A stretch of DNA of 64,000 nt. Source: Mycolicibacterium litorale. GTDB lineage: Bacteria; Actinomycetota; Actinomycetes; Mycobacteriales; Mycobacteriaceae. Positions 8,487 through 16,762 of the stretch are shown one piece after another. Under the pieces are notes generated by a model. The model did not search any database. It was given only the letters and a program-made list of their open reading frames with translations, and was not told the origin of the DNA. Where the stretch lies: the NCBI GenBank assembly GCA_002007745.1, contig CP019882.1, positions 2,108,001 to 2,172,000 of the forward strand, read 5' to 3'. Made by a program: the position numbers and the translations under genes. The first letter of the stretch is position 1, and the number at the start of each line of letters is the position of its first letter.

Positions 8487-9424
8487 TACACGGACTCCGA
8501 CACCGGCTCGGGAGTTTCGGCGTTGACCATGGCGTCGTAGAACATGTCCTGCCCGTCGCGGTCGACGTGGCCCGCCGTCTGGGCGAGCGCGGCGAAATCG
8601 TATTGTTGCTTACCGAGTTCGGGCCGAATGGCTGCGAGCGGGTCAAGGAAGTCGCTCAAGTAGCCCATCGCAAGACCACCCATCTGATAGCCCATGACCT
8701 TGAGGATGCCGTCGTCAAGGGTTTTGGCGATCTCCAGCGGAGTGGACAGGTATTGGTTCTCTTCTTGGCGGACCCAGCCGACGGCGTAGGTGATGTTGAT
8801 GCCTTGCCGGACCATGTCGGAGACGTTGGGTGCTGCGGAGTGGTACACCTTGCCGGTGTAGAAGAGCGCCGAGCCTTTGGGCATGACTGCACGGACCTCG
8901 TCGGCCTCGGTGTAGTCCGAGCCCTGTTTGTCGAAAACCTTGTGCGAGCCCGGTACTACGCGGGTGGCACCGTTTTCCACGGTGAAGTCGGTCATTGCCC
9001 AGATGGTGTTGCATTGGACGTCGTAGTCCTCGGGGAATGGGAAGAAGTCCCATGCCAACTCGTCGCGGTGCAGTGGTTGCGCTGTTTCGCCCGGATAGAC
9101 GCTGATGATCTGCGTCAGGTGCAGTTGGTAGGCGGTGGCTTTCTTGAGCATCTCCGCGACGACGGCCAATACGAGTGGATGCATGACCAGTTCCCGGGAG
9201 GCGGGTGAGCGCGCGATCAGCGCACCGGTCCGGCGGGTGAGCCGGCCGACGAAATCGTCGCGGCCATGGGGAGTGTCGTCGATGTAATCGGTGAGCTCTT
9301 CGGCGATCCGGTCCATCAGTTCCGGCGGGACGAGGTTGTCGACGATGACGAACCCGTTGTCGCGCAACGCCGCCGTGATCTCCTCCATCGTCGCGGTGTT
9401 CGGCAGGTGATACATCTCGCTCAT
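8486..9424 (-). CDS. PhyH-family Fe(II)/2-oxoglutarate dioxygenase
   Basis: A 312-residue non-haem iron dioxygenase of the phytanoyl-CoA hydroxylase-like family. The facial triad is readable as H119-R-D121 (QPLHRDE) and H195 (KVYHSAAPN), with the 2-oxoglutarate-binding Arg at about 206 (VRQGINITYAVGW). VPGSHKV is the usual strand before the distal His. Such enzymes hydroxylate or dealkylate small molecules using O2 and 2-oxoglutarate; the substrate here is unknown. ATG 9424 has AGGAGG 8 nt upstream. First gene of an operon with ridA. The 17-bp element lies 41 bp before the start. Confidence 0.88.
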   Translation of the reverse strand: MSEMYHLPNTATMEEITAALRDNGFVIVDNLVPPELMDRIAEELTDYIDDTPHGRDDFVGRLTRRTGALIARSPASRELVMHPLVLAVVAEMLKKATAYQLHLTQIISVYPGETAQPLHRDELAWDFFPFPEDYDVQCNTIWAMTDFTVENGATRVVPGSHKVFDKQGSDYTEADEVRAVMPKGSALFYTGKVYHSAAPNVSDMVRQGINITYAVGWVRQEENQYLSTPLEIAKTLDDGILKVMGYQMGGLAMGYLSDFLDPLAAIRPELGKQQYDFAALAQTAGHVDRDGQDMFYDAMVNAETPEPVSESV

Positions 9425-9465
9425 CTCTGGTGTCCTCCTGGTGTGAAGTTGCAGCCCGGATACAG

Positions 9466-9482
9466 AAAGTGAATAAGATTCA
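9466..9482 (-). promoter_or_regulatory. 17-bp element shared with the permease promoter (copy 2)
   Basis: On the minus strand TGAATCTTATTCACTTT, 16 of 17 bases identical to 5235-5251 and in the same orientation relative to the gene it precedes. It lies 41 bp before the dioxygenase ATG, close enough to overlap a promoter. The rest of the 9425-9586 gap shows nothing else I can name. Confidence 0.6.
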
Positions 9483-9586
9483 GGTTTCCGCCAGATGTAC
9501 CGACGTTTCAGGCGCAAGAATTCCCGTTCGACTCCTCGGCCGCAGTGGAATGGGAGCGGTCCCAATCGGGTTGGAGCCGGACCGGG

Positions 9587-10834
9587 TCACCTGAGCCGAC
9601 GGCCCGCCAGGAACGCCGTCGAGGCCAGCACCGCCAGCGTCACCATCACCACCGCCAACGGCAACGCGGTGTGCTCACCGCCGAGCCCGACGAGCGGCGA
9701 GACGGCGGCGCCCAGGCCGAACTGAAGGGCGCCCAAGCCGGCCGAACCGCTACCGGAGGCGCGTGGCACCGCGGCCAGCGCCAACGCGGTGGCATTGCCC
9801 AGGATCAGGCCCTGGCACGCGACCGCGACGAAGATCGGGATCATGAGCCACCACGTGGGGGCCCCGGTCAGGACGAATGTCAGCAGAGTCAGGGTGGCGA
9901 TCAGTGTGACTAGGAGTCCAACCGCCAGTTGACGGGTGCTGGAGATGGTGGCGCTCATACGCGCCGACAAGGCGCTGACGGCGATCATGCCCAACGCGTT
10001 GACCCCGAAGGCCAAGCCGTACTGCGTGGGTGTCAGCCCCACCATGACCTGATAGACGAACGGTGAGGCCGAGATGTAGGCCATCATCACCGCGAAGCCG
10101 AACCCGAAGGTCAGCGTGTTGGCGAGGTAGGCGCGGGATCGCAGCTCGGCCCACGGTGAATTGCCCTGTGCCGCATCGGCTTTCAAGGCTGCTCTGCGGT
10201 GTTGTGGGTGAGATTCACGCACCACGGCCAGGGTGGCGATGAGCATGACCGTCGCGATACCCGAGACCACCCAGAGGATTCCGCGCCAACCGGCCGGGCC
10301 GACCAGCAGCCCGCCTGCGAATGGCGCGATCACCGGAGCGACGCCGCCGACGATCATCATCAGACTGAATGCCCGCCCCGCGGCTTTGCCCGAGGAGAGG
10401 TCGGCGATGATCGCCCGGCCGATCACCATGCCGGCCGCGCCGGTGAAGCCCTGCGCGAACCGGGCGGCGATGAGGATGCCGATGCTGGGCGCCGTCGCTG
10501 CGACGACGCTTGCGGCCACGCACAGTGCGGCGCCGATGATCAGCGGTCCGCGCCGGCCGAAGCGGTCGGACAGGGGGCCGAACATCAGTTGCCCGAAGGT
10601 CAGGCCAAGCAGGAAGGCGGTCAGGGTCAACTGCACCGCGGTGGCGCTGGCTTGCAACTCCGCGGTCATCTCCGGGAAGGCCGGCAGATAGAGGTCGGTG
10701 GCGACCGGGGCGACCGCGGTCAGCAACGCGAGCACCATCAGCAGCCACGGCGAGATCGCGTCGCCGGCGGAGTGGCGTCGTTCGGTCGACGAATCGAGAC
10801 CGGATGCCGCGGTGAACTCGGGTGCGGGGGACAT
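9587..10834 (-). CDS. Bcr/CflA-type MFS drug exporter
   Basis: A 415-residue major facilitator with 12 predicted membrane segments and the DHA1/Bcr-CflA markers: TDLYLPAFPEM at the end of TM1, the loop motif GPLSDRFGRRGPL after TM2, and RFAQGFTGAAGMVIGRAIIAD in TM4-5. Members export drugs and small metabolites by proton antiport. It is divergent from a MarR gene whose presumed operator lies in the 66-bp gap between them, the standard layout of a MarR-controlled efflux pump. Confidence 0.9.
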   Translation of the reverse strand: MSPAPEFTAASGLDSSTERRHSAGDAISPWLLMVLALLTAVAPVATDLYLPAFPEMTAELQASATAVQLTLTAFLLGLTFGQLMFGPLSDRFGRRGPLIIGAALCVAASVVAATAPSIGILIAARFAQGFTGAAGMVIGRAIIADLSSGKAAGRAFSLMMIVGGVAPVIAPFAGGLLVGPAGWRGILWVVSGIATVMLIATLAVVRESHPQHRRAALKADAAQGNSPWAELRSRAYLANTLTFGFGFAVMMAYISASPFVYQVMVGLTPTQYGLAFGVNALGMIAVSALSARMSATISSTRQLAVGLLVTLIATLTLLTFVLTGAPTWWLMIPIFVAVACQGLILGNATALALAAVPRASGSGSAGLGALQFGLGAAVSPLVGLGGEHTALPLAVVMVTLAVLASTAFLAGRRLR

Positions 10835-10848
10835 GCTCGCCCTTCGGG

Positions 10849-10882
10849 TAGTTATGAATAAATAACTATCAAATCATAACTA
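10849..10882. promoter_or_regulatory. Palindromic operator between MFS exporter and MarR
   Basis: TAGTTAT at 10849-10855 and ATAACTA at 10862-10868 form a perfect 7-bp inverted repeat with a 6-bp spacer. ATAACTA recurs at 10876-10882, 14 bp further on. Being A+T-rich in a G+C-rich genome and lying between divergent starts, it fits the binding site of the adjacent MarR protein. Confidence 0.65.
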
Positions 10883-10900
10883 CTAAGGTAGGCTTTGTCC

Positions 10901-11329
10901 ATGGATGGTGAGCTGGCCGACCTCGCGGAGGCGATCCTGGGCGTCGGGCGCGAACTCCGCCTCGGGATGGATCCCGACATCGTGGAGTTGACGGCCTCGG
11001 AGGCACACGTGATGCGACACATCGACCACCACCCGGGCGTCACGCCCAGCGGTGTCGCCCGGGCGACCGGACTGCAGCGCAGCAATCTGTCCACGGCACT
11101 GCGCGGTCTGGAGCGGCGCGGCTTCGTCGAACGGCGCACCGACCCCAATGACGCCAGGGGGGTCAACCTGTTTCCCACCGCCCGCGCGGCGGACAACCTC
11201 ACCCGGCTCCGCAGGCAATGGGCGCGGCAGCTGTCCAGCGTCCTCGGTGCGGACCTAGCGAACACAGCTGAGGTCAGGGGCCTGCTCGAGCGGATCGAAG
11301 CCGCCTTGATGGCGCAGCGCCTGAGCTGA
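10901..11329 (+). CDS. MarR-family regulator (divergent from Bcr/CflA exporter)
   Basis: A 142-residue winged-helix repressor: LTASEAHVMRHIDHHPG, recognition helix around ATGLQRSNLSTALRGLERRG, and the wing with RTDPNDARGVN (the DXR-type signature of MarR). ATG 10901 follows AGGTAGG. It presumably represses itself and the divergent exporter through the palindrome at 10849-10882 and responds to a ligand exported by the pump. Confidence 0.88.
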   Translation: MDGELADLAEAILGVGRELRLGMDPDIVELTASEAHVMRHIDHHPGVTPSGVARATGLQRSNLSTALRGLERRGFVERRTDPNDARGVNLFPTARAADNLTRLRRQWARQLSSVLGADLANTAEVRGLLERIEAALMAQRLS

Positions 11330-11331
11330 TC

Positions 11332-11374
11332 CCATCCGCCTACATCTGGTTGTTCGTAGGCCATCCGCCTACAT
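11332..11374 (+). repeat. 14-bp direct repeat with hairpin at the marR/GH15 junction
   Basis: CCATCCGCCTACAT occurs at 11332-11345 and again at 11361-11374. Between them CCTAC (11339-11343) and GTAGG (11356-11360) can form a hairpin. The second copy includes the stop codon of the convergent GH15 gene. It may end transcription of both genes, but there is no U-tract. Confidence 0.4.
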
Positions 11375-13390
11375 GGGCGCGTTGGCCGGTTGGAACACCC
11401 CGGTGCTGTCGGCCTCTTCCTCGGCGCGGATCACGTGCACGACGGCGTTGATCAACGCCAGGTGGGTGAAGGCCTGCGGGAAGTTGCCCAGGTGCCGGCC
11501 GGTGCGCGGCTCGATCTCCTCGGCATACAGGTGCAGCGGGCTGGCGAAGGACAACAGCCGCTCGCACAGATGCCGGGCCCGGCTGACCTCGCCGATCTCC
11601 ACCAGGGCCGACACCAACCAGAACGAGCAGATGGTGAACGAACCTTCCTCACCGGACAGGCCGTCGTCGGTCTCCTCGACGCGATAGCGCAACACCAGCC
11701 CGTCCTCGGTGAGTTCATCCGCGATCGCCAGCACCGTGGCACGCACCCGGGGATCGTCCGACGGCAGAAACCGCACCAGGGGAACCAGCAGCAGCGACGC
11801 GTCCAGCGCATCGTCGCCGTAGCGCTGCGTCAGCACACCCCGCTTGTCGACACCGCGAGTCAGGATGTCGGCCTTGATCTCCTCGGCGATCGCGCGCCAC
11901 TGCTGGGCGTAGCTCTTCTCACCGACCAGCTCGGCCAACTTCGAGCCGCGATCCAGCGCCACCCAGCACATCACCTTCGACGAGGTGAAATGCTGCGGCT
12001 CGCCGCGCACCTCCCAGATCCCGCGGTCAGGCTCTTTCCAGTGCTTGATGGCCTCCTCGACCTGCTCCTTGAGCACCGGCCAGAGCTGATCGGAGATCTG
12101 TTCCCGTGACTTGGCGTGCAGATACACCGAGTCGAGCATGGTGCCCCAGATGTCGTGCTGCATCTGGTTGTAGGCGCCGTTGCCGATCCGAACCGGGCGG
12201 GCGTTGTCGTACCCGGACAGGTGGTTGAGCTCGTCTTCGACGAGTTCTCGTTCGCCGCCGACGGCGTACATCACTTGAAGCGGGTGTCGTTCGCCGTTGT
12301 TGGCGCCCGACACGTCGGCGATGAAGGAGAAGAAGTCGTCGGCCTCGCGGTCGAGGCCCAGCGTGTACAGACCCCATAGTGCGAACGTCGAGTCCCGCAC
12401 CCAGGCGTAGCGGTAATCCCAGTTACGCTCGCCCTGCGGAGTTTCGGGCAGCGAGGTGGTGCTGGCCGCCAGCAGCGCGCCGGTCGGGGAGTACGTCAGC
12501 CCCTTGAGCGTGAGCGCGCTGCGCTGCAGGTACGACCGCCACGGGTGGTCGGGGAAGTCACCGATATTGATCCACTGCCGCCACGCCTCACTGGTCTGCC
12601 ACATCTTGTCGGCGGCTTCTTCATAGGTCTGCGGCGACGGATGTTTGGACCACGACAGCGCGACGAAGACGTTGTCGCCCTCCTTGAGACGGGTGCGTGC
12701 CCGGGCTTCGCGCCCTTCCAGCCCGATCCGCAGGTTGGTGGTCAGCCGCAGGGTGGGGTGGGCGTCCGGGTCCTTCTTGGCTCGGGCGATCGCCTCGCCG
12801 TAGGCGTTGGCCGAGTATTCCCAGGTGGCGTTGACCCGGGCGTAGTCGAAGGACGGCTCGCAATTCATCACCAGCTCGACGGTGCCGCTGACGCAGCGCA
12901 CCGTCCGCAACAGGATGTGCTCGGCGTCCCAGTCCATCGGGGTACGCCGGTGAGTCCGCGACCGCCGATCGATGTCGTGCCACGGGCCCATGACCAGCGC
13001 ATCGCGGACGATCAGCCATCCGGTGTGGGTCTGCCACGTGGTCTCCAGGATCAGGCTGCCCGGCAGGTACCGGCGGGCCGCCGGCACCGACACCCCGTAG
13101 GGGCCGAGCCGGAAATGGCCGGCGCCACGGTCCAGGATCGCCCCGAAGACACTCGGCGAATCCGGGCGCGGAACGCACAGCCACTCCACCGCGCCGGCCG
13201 AGGAAATCAGGCAGGTGTTCTCACAATCGGACAGGAAGGCGTAGTCGGCGATCGGCGGAAAGGGGTTACGCAGCGCCGGGCTCGGGGCATACGGAACCGG
13301 CGCCGTCGCGGCCAGGGGCGGGGCGGATGCGACGGCTGTGGCCTCGGTGTCGTCGGTGTCCTCGCCGGTCGGCTGGGCGTGCAGAACCAT
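11369..13390 (-). CDS. GH15 family trehalase (Rv2402 homologue)
   Basis: A 673-residue cytoplasmic glycoside hydrolase family 15 protein. The N-terminal beta-domain begins PIADYAFLSDCENTCLI and has WLCVPRPDSPSVF. The (alpha/alpha)6 barrel carries RNWDYRYAWVRDS, the acid Glu region GIWEVRGEPQHFTSSKVMCW and the base Glu region LYAEEIEP followed by GNFPQAFTHLALI. Mycobacterial members of this subfamily are characterised trehalases, which split trehalose to glucose. The first ~40 residues (TEATAVASAPPLAAT) are low-complexity and may be partly untranslated. It converges with marR. Confidence 0.88.
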   Translation of the reverse strand: MVLHAQPTGEDTDDTEATAVASAPPLAATAPVPYAPSPALRNPFPPIADYAFLSDCENTCLISSAGAVEWLCVPRPDSPSVFGAILDRGAGHFRLGPYGVSVPAARRYLPGSLILETTWQTHTGWLIVRDALVMGPWHDIDRRSRTHRRTPMDWDAEHILLRTVRCVSGTVELVMNCEPSFDYARVNATWEYSANAYGEAIARAKKDPDAHPTLRLTTNLRIGLEGREARARTRLKEGDNVFVALSWSKHPSPQTYEEAADKMWQTSEAWRQWINIGDFPDHPWRSYLQRSALTLKGLTYSPTGALLAASTTSLPETPQGERNWDYRYAWVRDSTFALWGLYTLGLDREADDFFSFIADVSGANNGERHPLQVMYAVGGERELVEDELNHLSGYDNARPVRIGNGAYNQMQHDIWGTMLDSVYLHAKSREQISDQLWPVLKEQVEEAIKHWKEPDRGIWEVRGEPQHFTSSKVMCWVALDRGSKLAELVGEKSYAQQWRAIAEEIKADILTRGVDKRGVLTQRYGDDALDASLLLVPLVRFLPSDDPRVRATVLAIADELTEDGLVLRYRVEETDDGLSGEEGSFTICSFWLVSALVEIGEVSRARHLCERLLSFASPLHLYAEEIEPRTGRHLGNFPQAFTHLALINAVVHVIRAEEEADSTGVFQPANAPM

Positions 13391-13499
13391 TGGGACATCA
13401 TCGACCGCCCGGCCACCCGGCGTCTACCTCAGTGCCGATCCGTCGCTTTGCTGTTACCGCCGGTGGTGGGCCGCCCCGCGGGCGGCATACCCTGATGTG

Positions 13500-13694
13500 G
13501 TGAGTGGGTTCCTGAGTTGGTGGGACGGCGTCGAACTGTGGCTGTCCGGGCTCGGATTCGTGCTGCAGACGATCATCGTGATGCCGGTGGTGCTGGCGCT
13601 GGCCTACGCGATCGCAGTGGTCATCGACGCGGTGCTGGGCAACGGCATCCGGGCGCTGCACTGGATTCGCGACGGTGAGAGGCGGTCTCGGTGA
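13500..13694 (+). CDS. Small membrane protein (Rv2401A-like)
   Basis: A 64-residue protein from GTG 13500 (GTG 13497 is directly adjacent) with one or two membrane segments: FVLQTIIVMPVVLALAYAIA, then a charged tail HWIRDGERRSR. M. tuberculosis has a small membrane gene (Rv2401A) at the same place beside subI. Function unknown. Its stop overlaps the next start by 4 bases. Confidence 0.6.
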   Translation: MSGFLSWWDGVELWLSGLGFVLQTIIVMPVVLALAYAIAVVIDAVLGNGIRALHWIRDGERRSR

Positions 13695-13777
13695 GTGGGA
13701 TGCCGCGTTCACGGGTGACATTGGCGCTGGTGGCGCTGCTGATCTTGGTGGTCGTGGTCTGGCTGCTCAACCGCTGA
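13691..13777 (+). CDS. Putative 28-residue membrane miniprotein
   Basis: GTG 13691 overlaps the preceding stop (GTGA). The product is MSGMPRSRVTLALV followed by a run of Leu/Val and WLLNR, that is, a positively charged N-terminus and a single membrane helix. Translational coupling and the clean hydrophobic segment argue for expression; no homologue comes to mind. Confidence 0.45.
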   Translation: MSGMPRSRVTLALVALLILVVVVWLLNR

Positions 13778-13809
13778 TTCCCCCGACTGGCCGTGCCCTG
13801 GAATTCTGT

Positions 13810-13822
13810 TAAGCTTCGCGCC
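13810..13822 (+). promoter_or_regulatory. Leaderless promoter of the subI leader ORF
   Basis: TAAGCT at 13810-13815 is followed by 7 nt and then ATG 13823. This is the spacing expected if transcription begins at the A of the start codon. No clear -35 was found. Confidence 0.55.
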
Positions 13823-13915
13823 ATGCAAGCGGCGACCGGTTACGGCGAGGGCCATATTCTGGCCCTCATCGCCGTCGGCACGTTGGCCGTTGCTGATGTC
13901 GCTTGTTGTCGCTGA
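13823..13915 (+). CDS. Leaderless cysteine-leader peptide upstream of subI
   Basis: A 30-residue ORF starting MQAATGYGEGHILAL and ending ADVACCR just before its stop. It is leaderless (TAAGCT -10, 7-nt gap) and exactly as long (93 bp) as the leader before sirA. Mycobacterial sulfur operons are known to carry leaderless small ORFs ending in consecutive Cys codons. Ribosome stalling there under cysteine shortage relieves attenuation of the operon. Here the tract is only two Cys codons. The 118 nt to subI contain short complementary segments (ATGGC at 13956, GCCAT at 13978) that could be the regulated structure, by inference. Confidence 0.65.
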   Translation: MQAATGYGEGHILALIAVGTLAVADVACCR

Positions 13916-14033
13916 CACCCTTGCCCGTCCGCGGTGTGGTGTCGGTGATGGTCATGGCAATTCGTCTATGGAACATCGCCATTCCGTTGTGACGGGCTCA
14001 ATCCGCCCAGTCCCGCAATGCGAAAGGCCAACA

Positions 14034-15071
14034 ATGTCCAGGATCCACTCATCTCTTCGCCGGTGGAGCACCGCCGCAGCGCTCGCCACAGCGGCAACGA
14101 TGCTCGCCGCGTGCGGCGGCGGATCGAGTGACGTCGCCGGCGGCGGGGATGGCCCCAAGGCCGACACCACCCTCACCCTGGTCGCCTACGCCGTTCCGGA
14201 GCCGGGTTGGAGCAAGATCATCCCCGCTTTCGCGGCGACTCCTGAAGGCAAGGGCGTGGCGGTGACGACGTCCTACGGCGCGTCCGGCGACCAGTCTCGC
14301 GCCGTCGTGGACGGCAAGCCGGCCGATATCGTCAACTTCTCGGTGGAACCCGACGTCACCCGGCTGGTGAAGGCCAACAAGGTAGCCGCCGACTGGAACA
14401 AGGACACCACCAAGGGCATCCCGTTCGGTTCGGTGGTATCGCTGGTGGTCCGCAAGGGCAATCCCAAGAACATCAAGGACTGGGACGACCTGCTGCAGCC
14501 GGGCGTCGAGGTGGTCACCCCCAGCCCGCTCAGCTCCGGGTCGGCCAAGTGGAACCTGTTGGCGCCCTACGCCGCCAAGAGCAACGGCGGCCAGGACGCG
14601 CAGGCTGGACTGGACTTCGTCAACAAGCTGGTCACCGAACACGTCAAGACCAGGCCGGGCTCCGGCCGGGAGGCGACCGACGTGTTCCTGCAGGGCACCG
14701 GCGACGTTCTGATCAGCTACGAGAACGAGGCCATCAACGTCGAACGCCAGGGCAAGCCGGTCGAACACATCAACCCGCCGCAGACGTTCAAGATCGAGAA
14801 CCCGGTGGCGGTGGTGACGACCAGTGCGCACCAGGACAAGGCCACCGCGCTGAAGAACTACCTGTACACCCCCGAAGGCCAGAAGATCTGGGCCGAAGCC
14901 GGCTTCCGCCCGGTGGATCCGGCGGTTGCCGCCCAGTTCGCCGCGGACTTCCCCGTCCCGGCGAAGCTCTGGACCATCGCCGACCTCGGCGGCTGGAGCA
15001 CGGTGGATCCGGCCCTGTTCGACAAGGAGAATGGCTCGATCACGAAGATCTACAAGCAGGCCACTGGATGA
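14034..15071 (+). CDS. subI: Sulfate-binding lipoprotein SubI
   Basis: A 345-residue periplasmic-type solute-binding lipoprotein of the CysAWT-SubI sulfate/thiosulfate importer. Signal peptide with RRW charge and lipobox LAAC followed by GGGSS. The family blocks are present: TLTLVAYAVPEPGWSKIIPA, TTSYGASGDQSRAV, the substrate-site region TPSPLSSGSAKWNL and the C-terminal GFRPVDPAVAAQF. ATG 14034 has GAAAGG 7 nt upstream. Its stop overlaps cysT (ATGA). Expression is probably controlled by the cysteine-leader ORF upstream. Confidence 0.95.
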   Translation: MSRIHSSLRRWSTAAALATAATMLAACGGGSSDVAGGGDGPKADTTLTLVAYAVPEPGWSKIIPAFAATPEGKGVAVTTSYGASGDQSRAVVDGKPADIVNFSVEPDVTRLVKANKVAADWNKDTTKGIPFGSVVSLVVRKGNPKNIKDWDDLLQPGVEVVTPSPLSSGSAKWNLLAPYAAKSNGGQDAQAGLDFVNKLVTEHVKTRPGSGREATDVFLQGTGDVLISYENEAINVERQGKPVEHINPPQTFKIENPVAVVTTSAHQDKATALKNYLYTPEGQKIWAEAGFRPVDPAVAAQFAADFPVPAKLWTIADLGGWSTVDPALFDKENGSITKIYKQATG

Positions 15072-15943
15072 CAGCGGGCATCGAGCCGAATCCGCAGGCG
15101 GTCCGGCCCGAGCTCACCGGTGGTGACTCGGCCGGCCCGCCCAGCTTCCTGGGGCGACGCAACACGTCGCTGCGGGTGGGCGCCGCGTCGATCTGGCTCA
15201 GTGTCATCGTGCTGCTGCCGCTGGCCGCCATCGTCTGGCAGTCGGCCAAGGGGGGCTGGAACGCCTTCTGGCTGGCGGTCACCTCCAATGCCGCGATCGA
15301 ATCGTTCCGGGTCACCCTGACGATCTCGATCGGTGTCACCGTGGTCAACGCGGTCTTCGGACTGCTGGTGGCCTGGGTGCTCACCCGCGACGACTTTCCG
15401 GGCAAGAGGTTGGTCGACGCCGTGATCGACCTGCCGTTCGCGTTGCCCACGATCGTGGCGAGCCTGGTGATGTTGGCGCTGTACGGACCCAACAGCCCGA
15501 TCGACCTGCATCTGCAGCACACCAAATGGGGTGTGGGGGTGGCGCTGCTGTTCGTCACCCTGCCCTTCGTGGTGCGTTCAGTGCAGCCGGTGTTGCTCGA
15601 ACTCGACCGCGAGGTCGAGGAAGCCGCGGCATCGCTCGGAGCGACCAATGCGGTCATCTTCCTGCGGGTGGTACTGCCCGCCCTGCTGCCGTCATTGCTG
15701 TCCGGCGCCGGGCTGGCATTCTCCCGTGCGATCGGTGAATTCGGTTCGGTGGTCCTGATCGGCGGTGCCGTACCGGGGGAGACCGAAGTGTCATCGCAGT
15801 GGATCCGGACCCTGATCGAGAACGACGACCGTACCGGCGCGGCGGCCATCTCGATTGTGCTGCTGGTCATCTCGTTCATCGTGTTGCTGATCTTGCGCAC
15901 TATCGGGTCACGTGCCGCCAAGCGGGAAGAGCAGGCATCATGA
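15068..15943 (+). CDS. cysT: Sulfate ABC transporter permease CysT
   Basis: A 291-residue inner-membrane permease with about six membrane segments. The coupling-helix EAA motif is EVEEAAASLGATNAVIFLRV, followed by LPALLPSLLSGAGLAFSRAIGEFG. It works with CysW as heterodimer partner and CysA as ATPase. The start overlaps the subI stop by 4 nt and its own stop overlaps cysW by 4 nt, so the operon is tightly coupled. The first 35 residues are a hydrophilic extension. Confidence 0.95.
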   Translation: MTAGIEPNPQAVRPELTGGDSAGPPSFLGRRNTSLRVGAASIWLSVIVLLPLAAIVWQSAKGGWNAFWLAVTSNAAIESFRVTLTISIGVTVVNAVFGLLVAWVLTRDDFPGKRLVDAVIDLPFALPTIVASLVMLALYGPNSPIDLHLQHTKWGVGVALLFVTLPFVVRSVQPVLLELDREVEEAAASLGATNAVIFLRVVLPALLPSLLSGAGLAFSRAIGEFGSVVLIGGAVPGETEVSSQWIRTLIENDDRTGAAAISIVLLVISFIVLLILRTIGSRAAKREEQAS

Positions 15944-16755
15944 TCCTCTCGCCGCTGGTGCGCTACCTCGCCCGCTACGTCGCGCTGGCCTACATCCTGG
16001 TGCTGGTCCTCGTTCCCGTCGGGCTGATTCTGTGGCGCACGTTCGCTCCCGGGCTGGGTGAGTTCTTCGCCTCGATCACCACGCCGGCCGCGATCTCGGC
16101 GCTGCAGGTCTCGCTGCTCGTGGTGGCGATCGTGGTGCCGCTCAACGTCATATTCGGCGTCCCTACAGCACTTGTGTTGGCCCGTAACAAGTTCCGTGGC
16201 AAGGCCGCGCTGCAGGCGGTCATCGACCTGCCGTTCGCGGTCTCGCCGGTGGTGGTCGGCGTGGCGCTGATCTTGCTGTGGGGCGCCGGCGGATTCCTCG
16301 GGTTCGTCGAGAACGACCTCGGTGTCAAGATCATCTTCGGCTTTCCCGGGATCGTGCTGGCCAGCATCTTCGTGACGGTCCCGTTCGTGATTCGGGAAGT
16401 CGAACCGGTGCTGCACGAACTCGGCACCGACCAGGAAGAGGCCGCCGCCACGCTGGGTTCCAGCTGGTGGCAGACGTTCTGGCGGATCACCCTGCCGTCC
16501 ATCCGCTGGGGCCTGACCTACGGCATCGTGCTGACCGTCGCCCGCACTCTCGGCGAATACGGTGCGGTGATCATGGTGTCGTCCAACCTGCCCGGCAAGT
16601 CCCAGACCCTGACCCTGCTCGTCTCCGATCGTTACAACCGCGGCGCCGAGTACGGCGCCTACGCCGTCTCAACGCTGTTGATGGCGGTCGCGGTGCTGGT
16701 GCTGGTCGTCCAGGTGATCCTCGACGCCCGGCGCGCCAAGGCCAACCAGGAGTGA
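15940..16755 (+). CDS. cysW: Sulfate ABC transporter permease CysW
   Basis: A 271-residue permease, paralogue of CysT, with six membrane segments and the EAA loop QEEAAATLGSSWWQTFWRIT followed by LPSIRWGLTYGIVLTVARTLGEYGA. ATG 15940 overlaps the cysT stop (ATGA). Third gene of the sulfate importer operon; cysA follows after 7 bp. Confidence 0.95.
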   Translation: MILSPLVRYLARYVALAYILVLVLVPVGLILWRTFAPGLGEFFASITTPAAISALQVSLLVVAIVVPLNVIFGVPTALVLARNKFRGKAALQAVIDLPFAVSPVVVGVALILLWGAGGFLGFVENDLGVKIIFGFPGIVLASIFVTVPFVIREVEPVLHELGTDQEEAAATLGSSWWQTFWRITLPSIRWGLTYGIVLTVARTLGEYGAVIMVSSNLPGKSQTLTLLVSDRYNRGAEYGAYAVSTLLMAVAVLVLVVQVILDARRAKANQE

Positions 16756-16762
16756 TGCTCAC

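Noticed and set aside
15040..16416. A 458-codon frame antisense to cysT/cysW
   Set aside because: Highly charged repeated HDDR-type composition is the complement of membrane-helix codons, not a protein.
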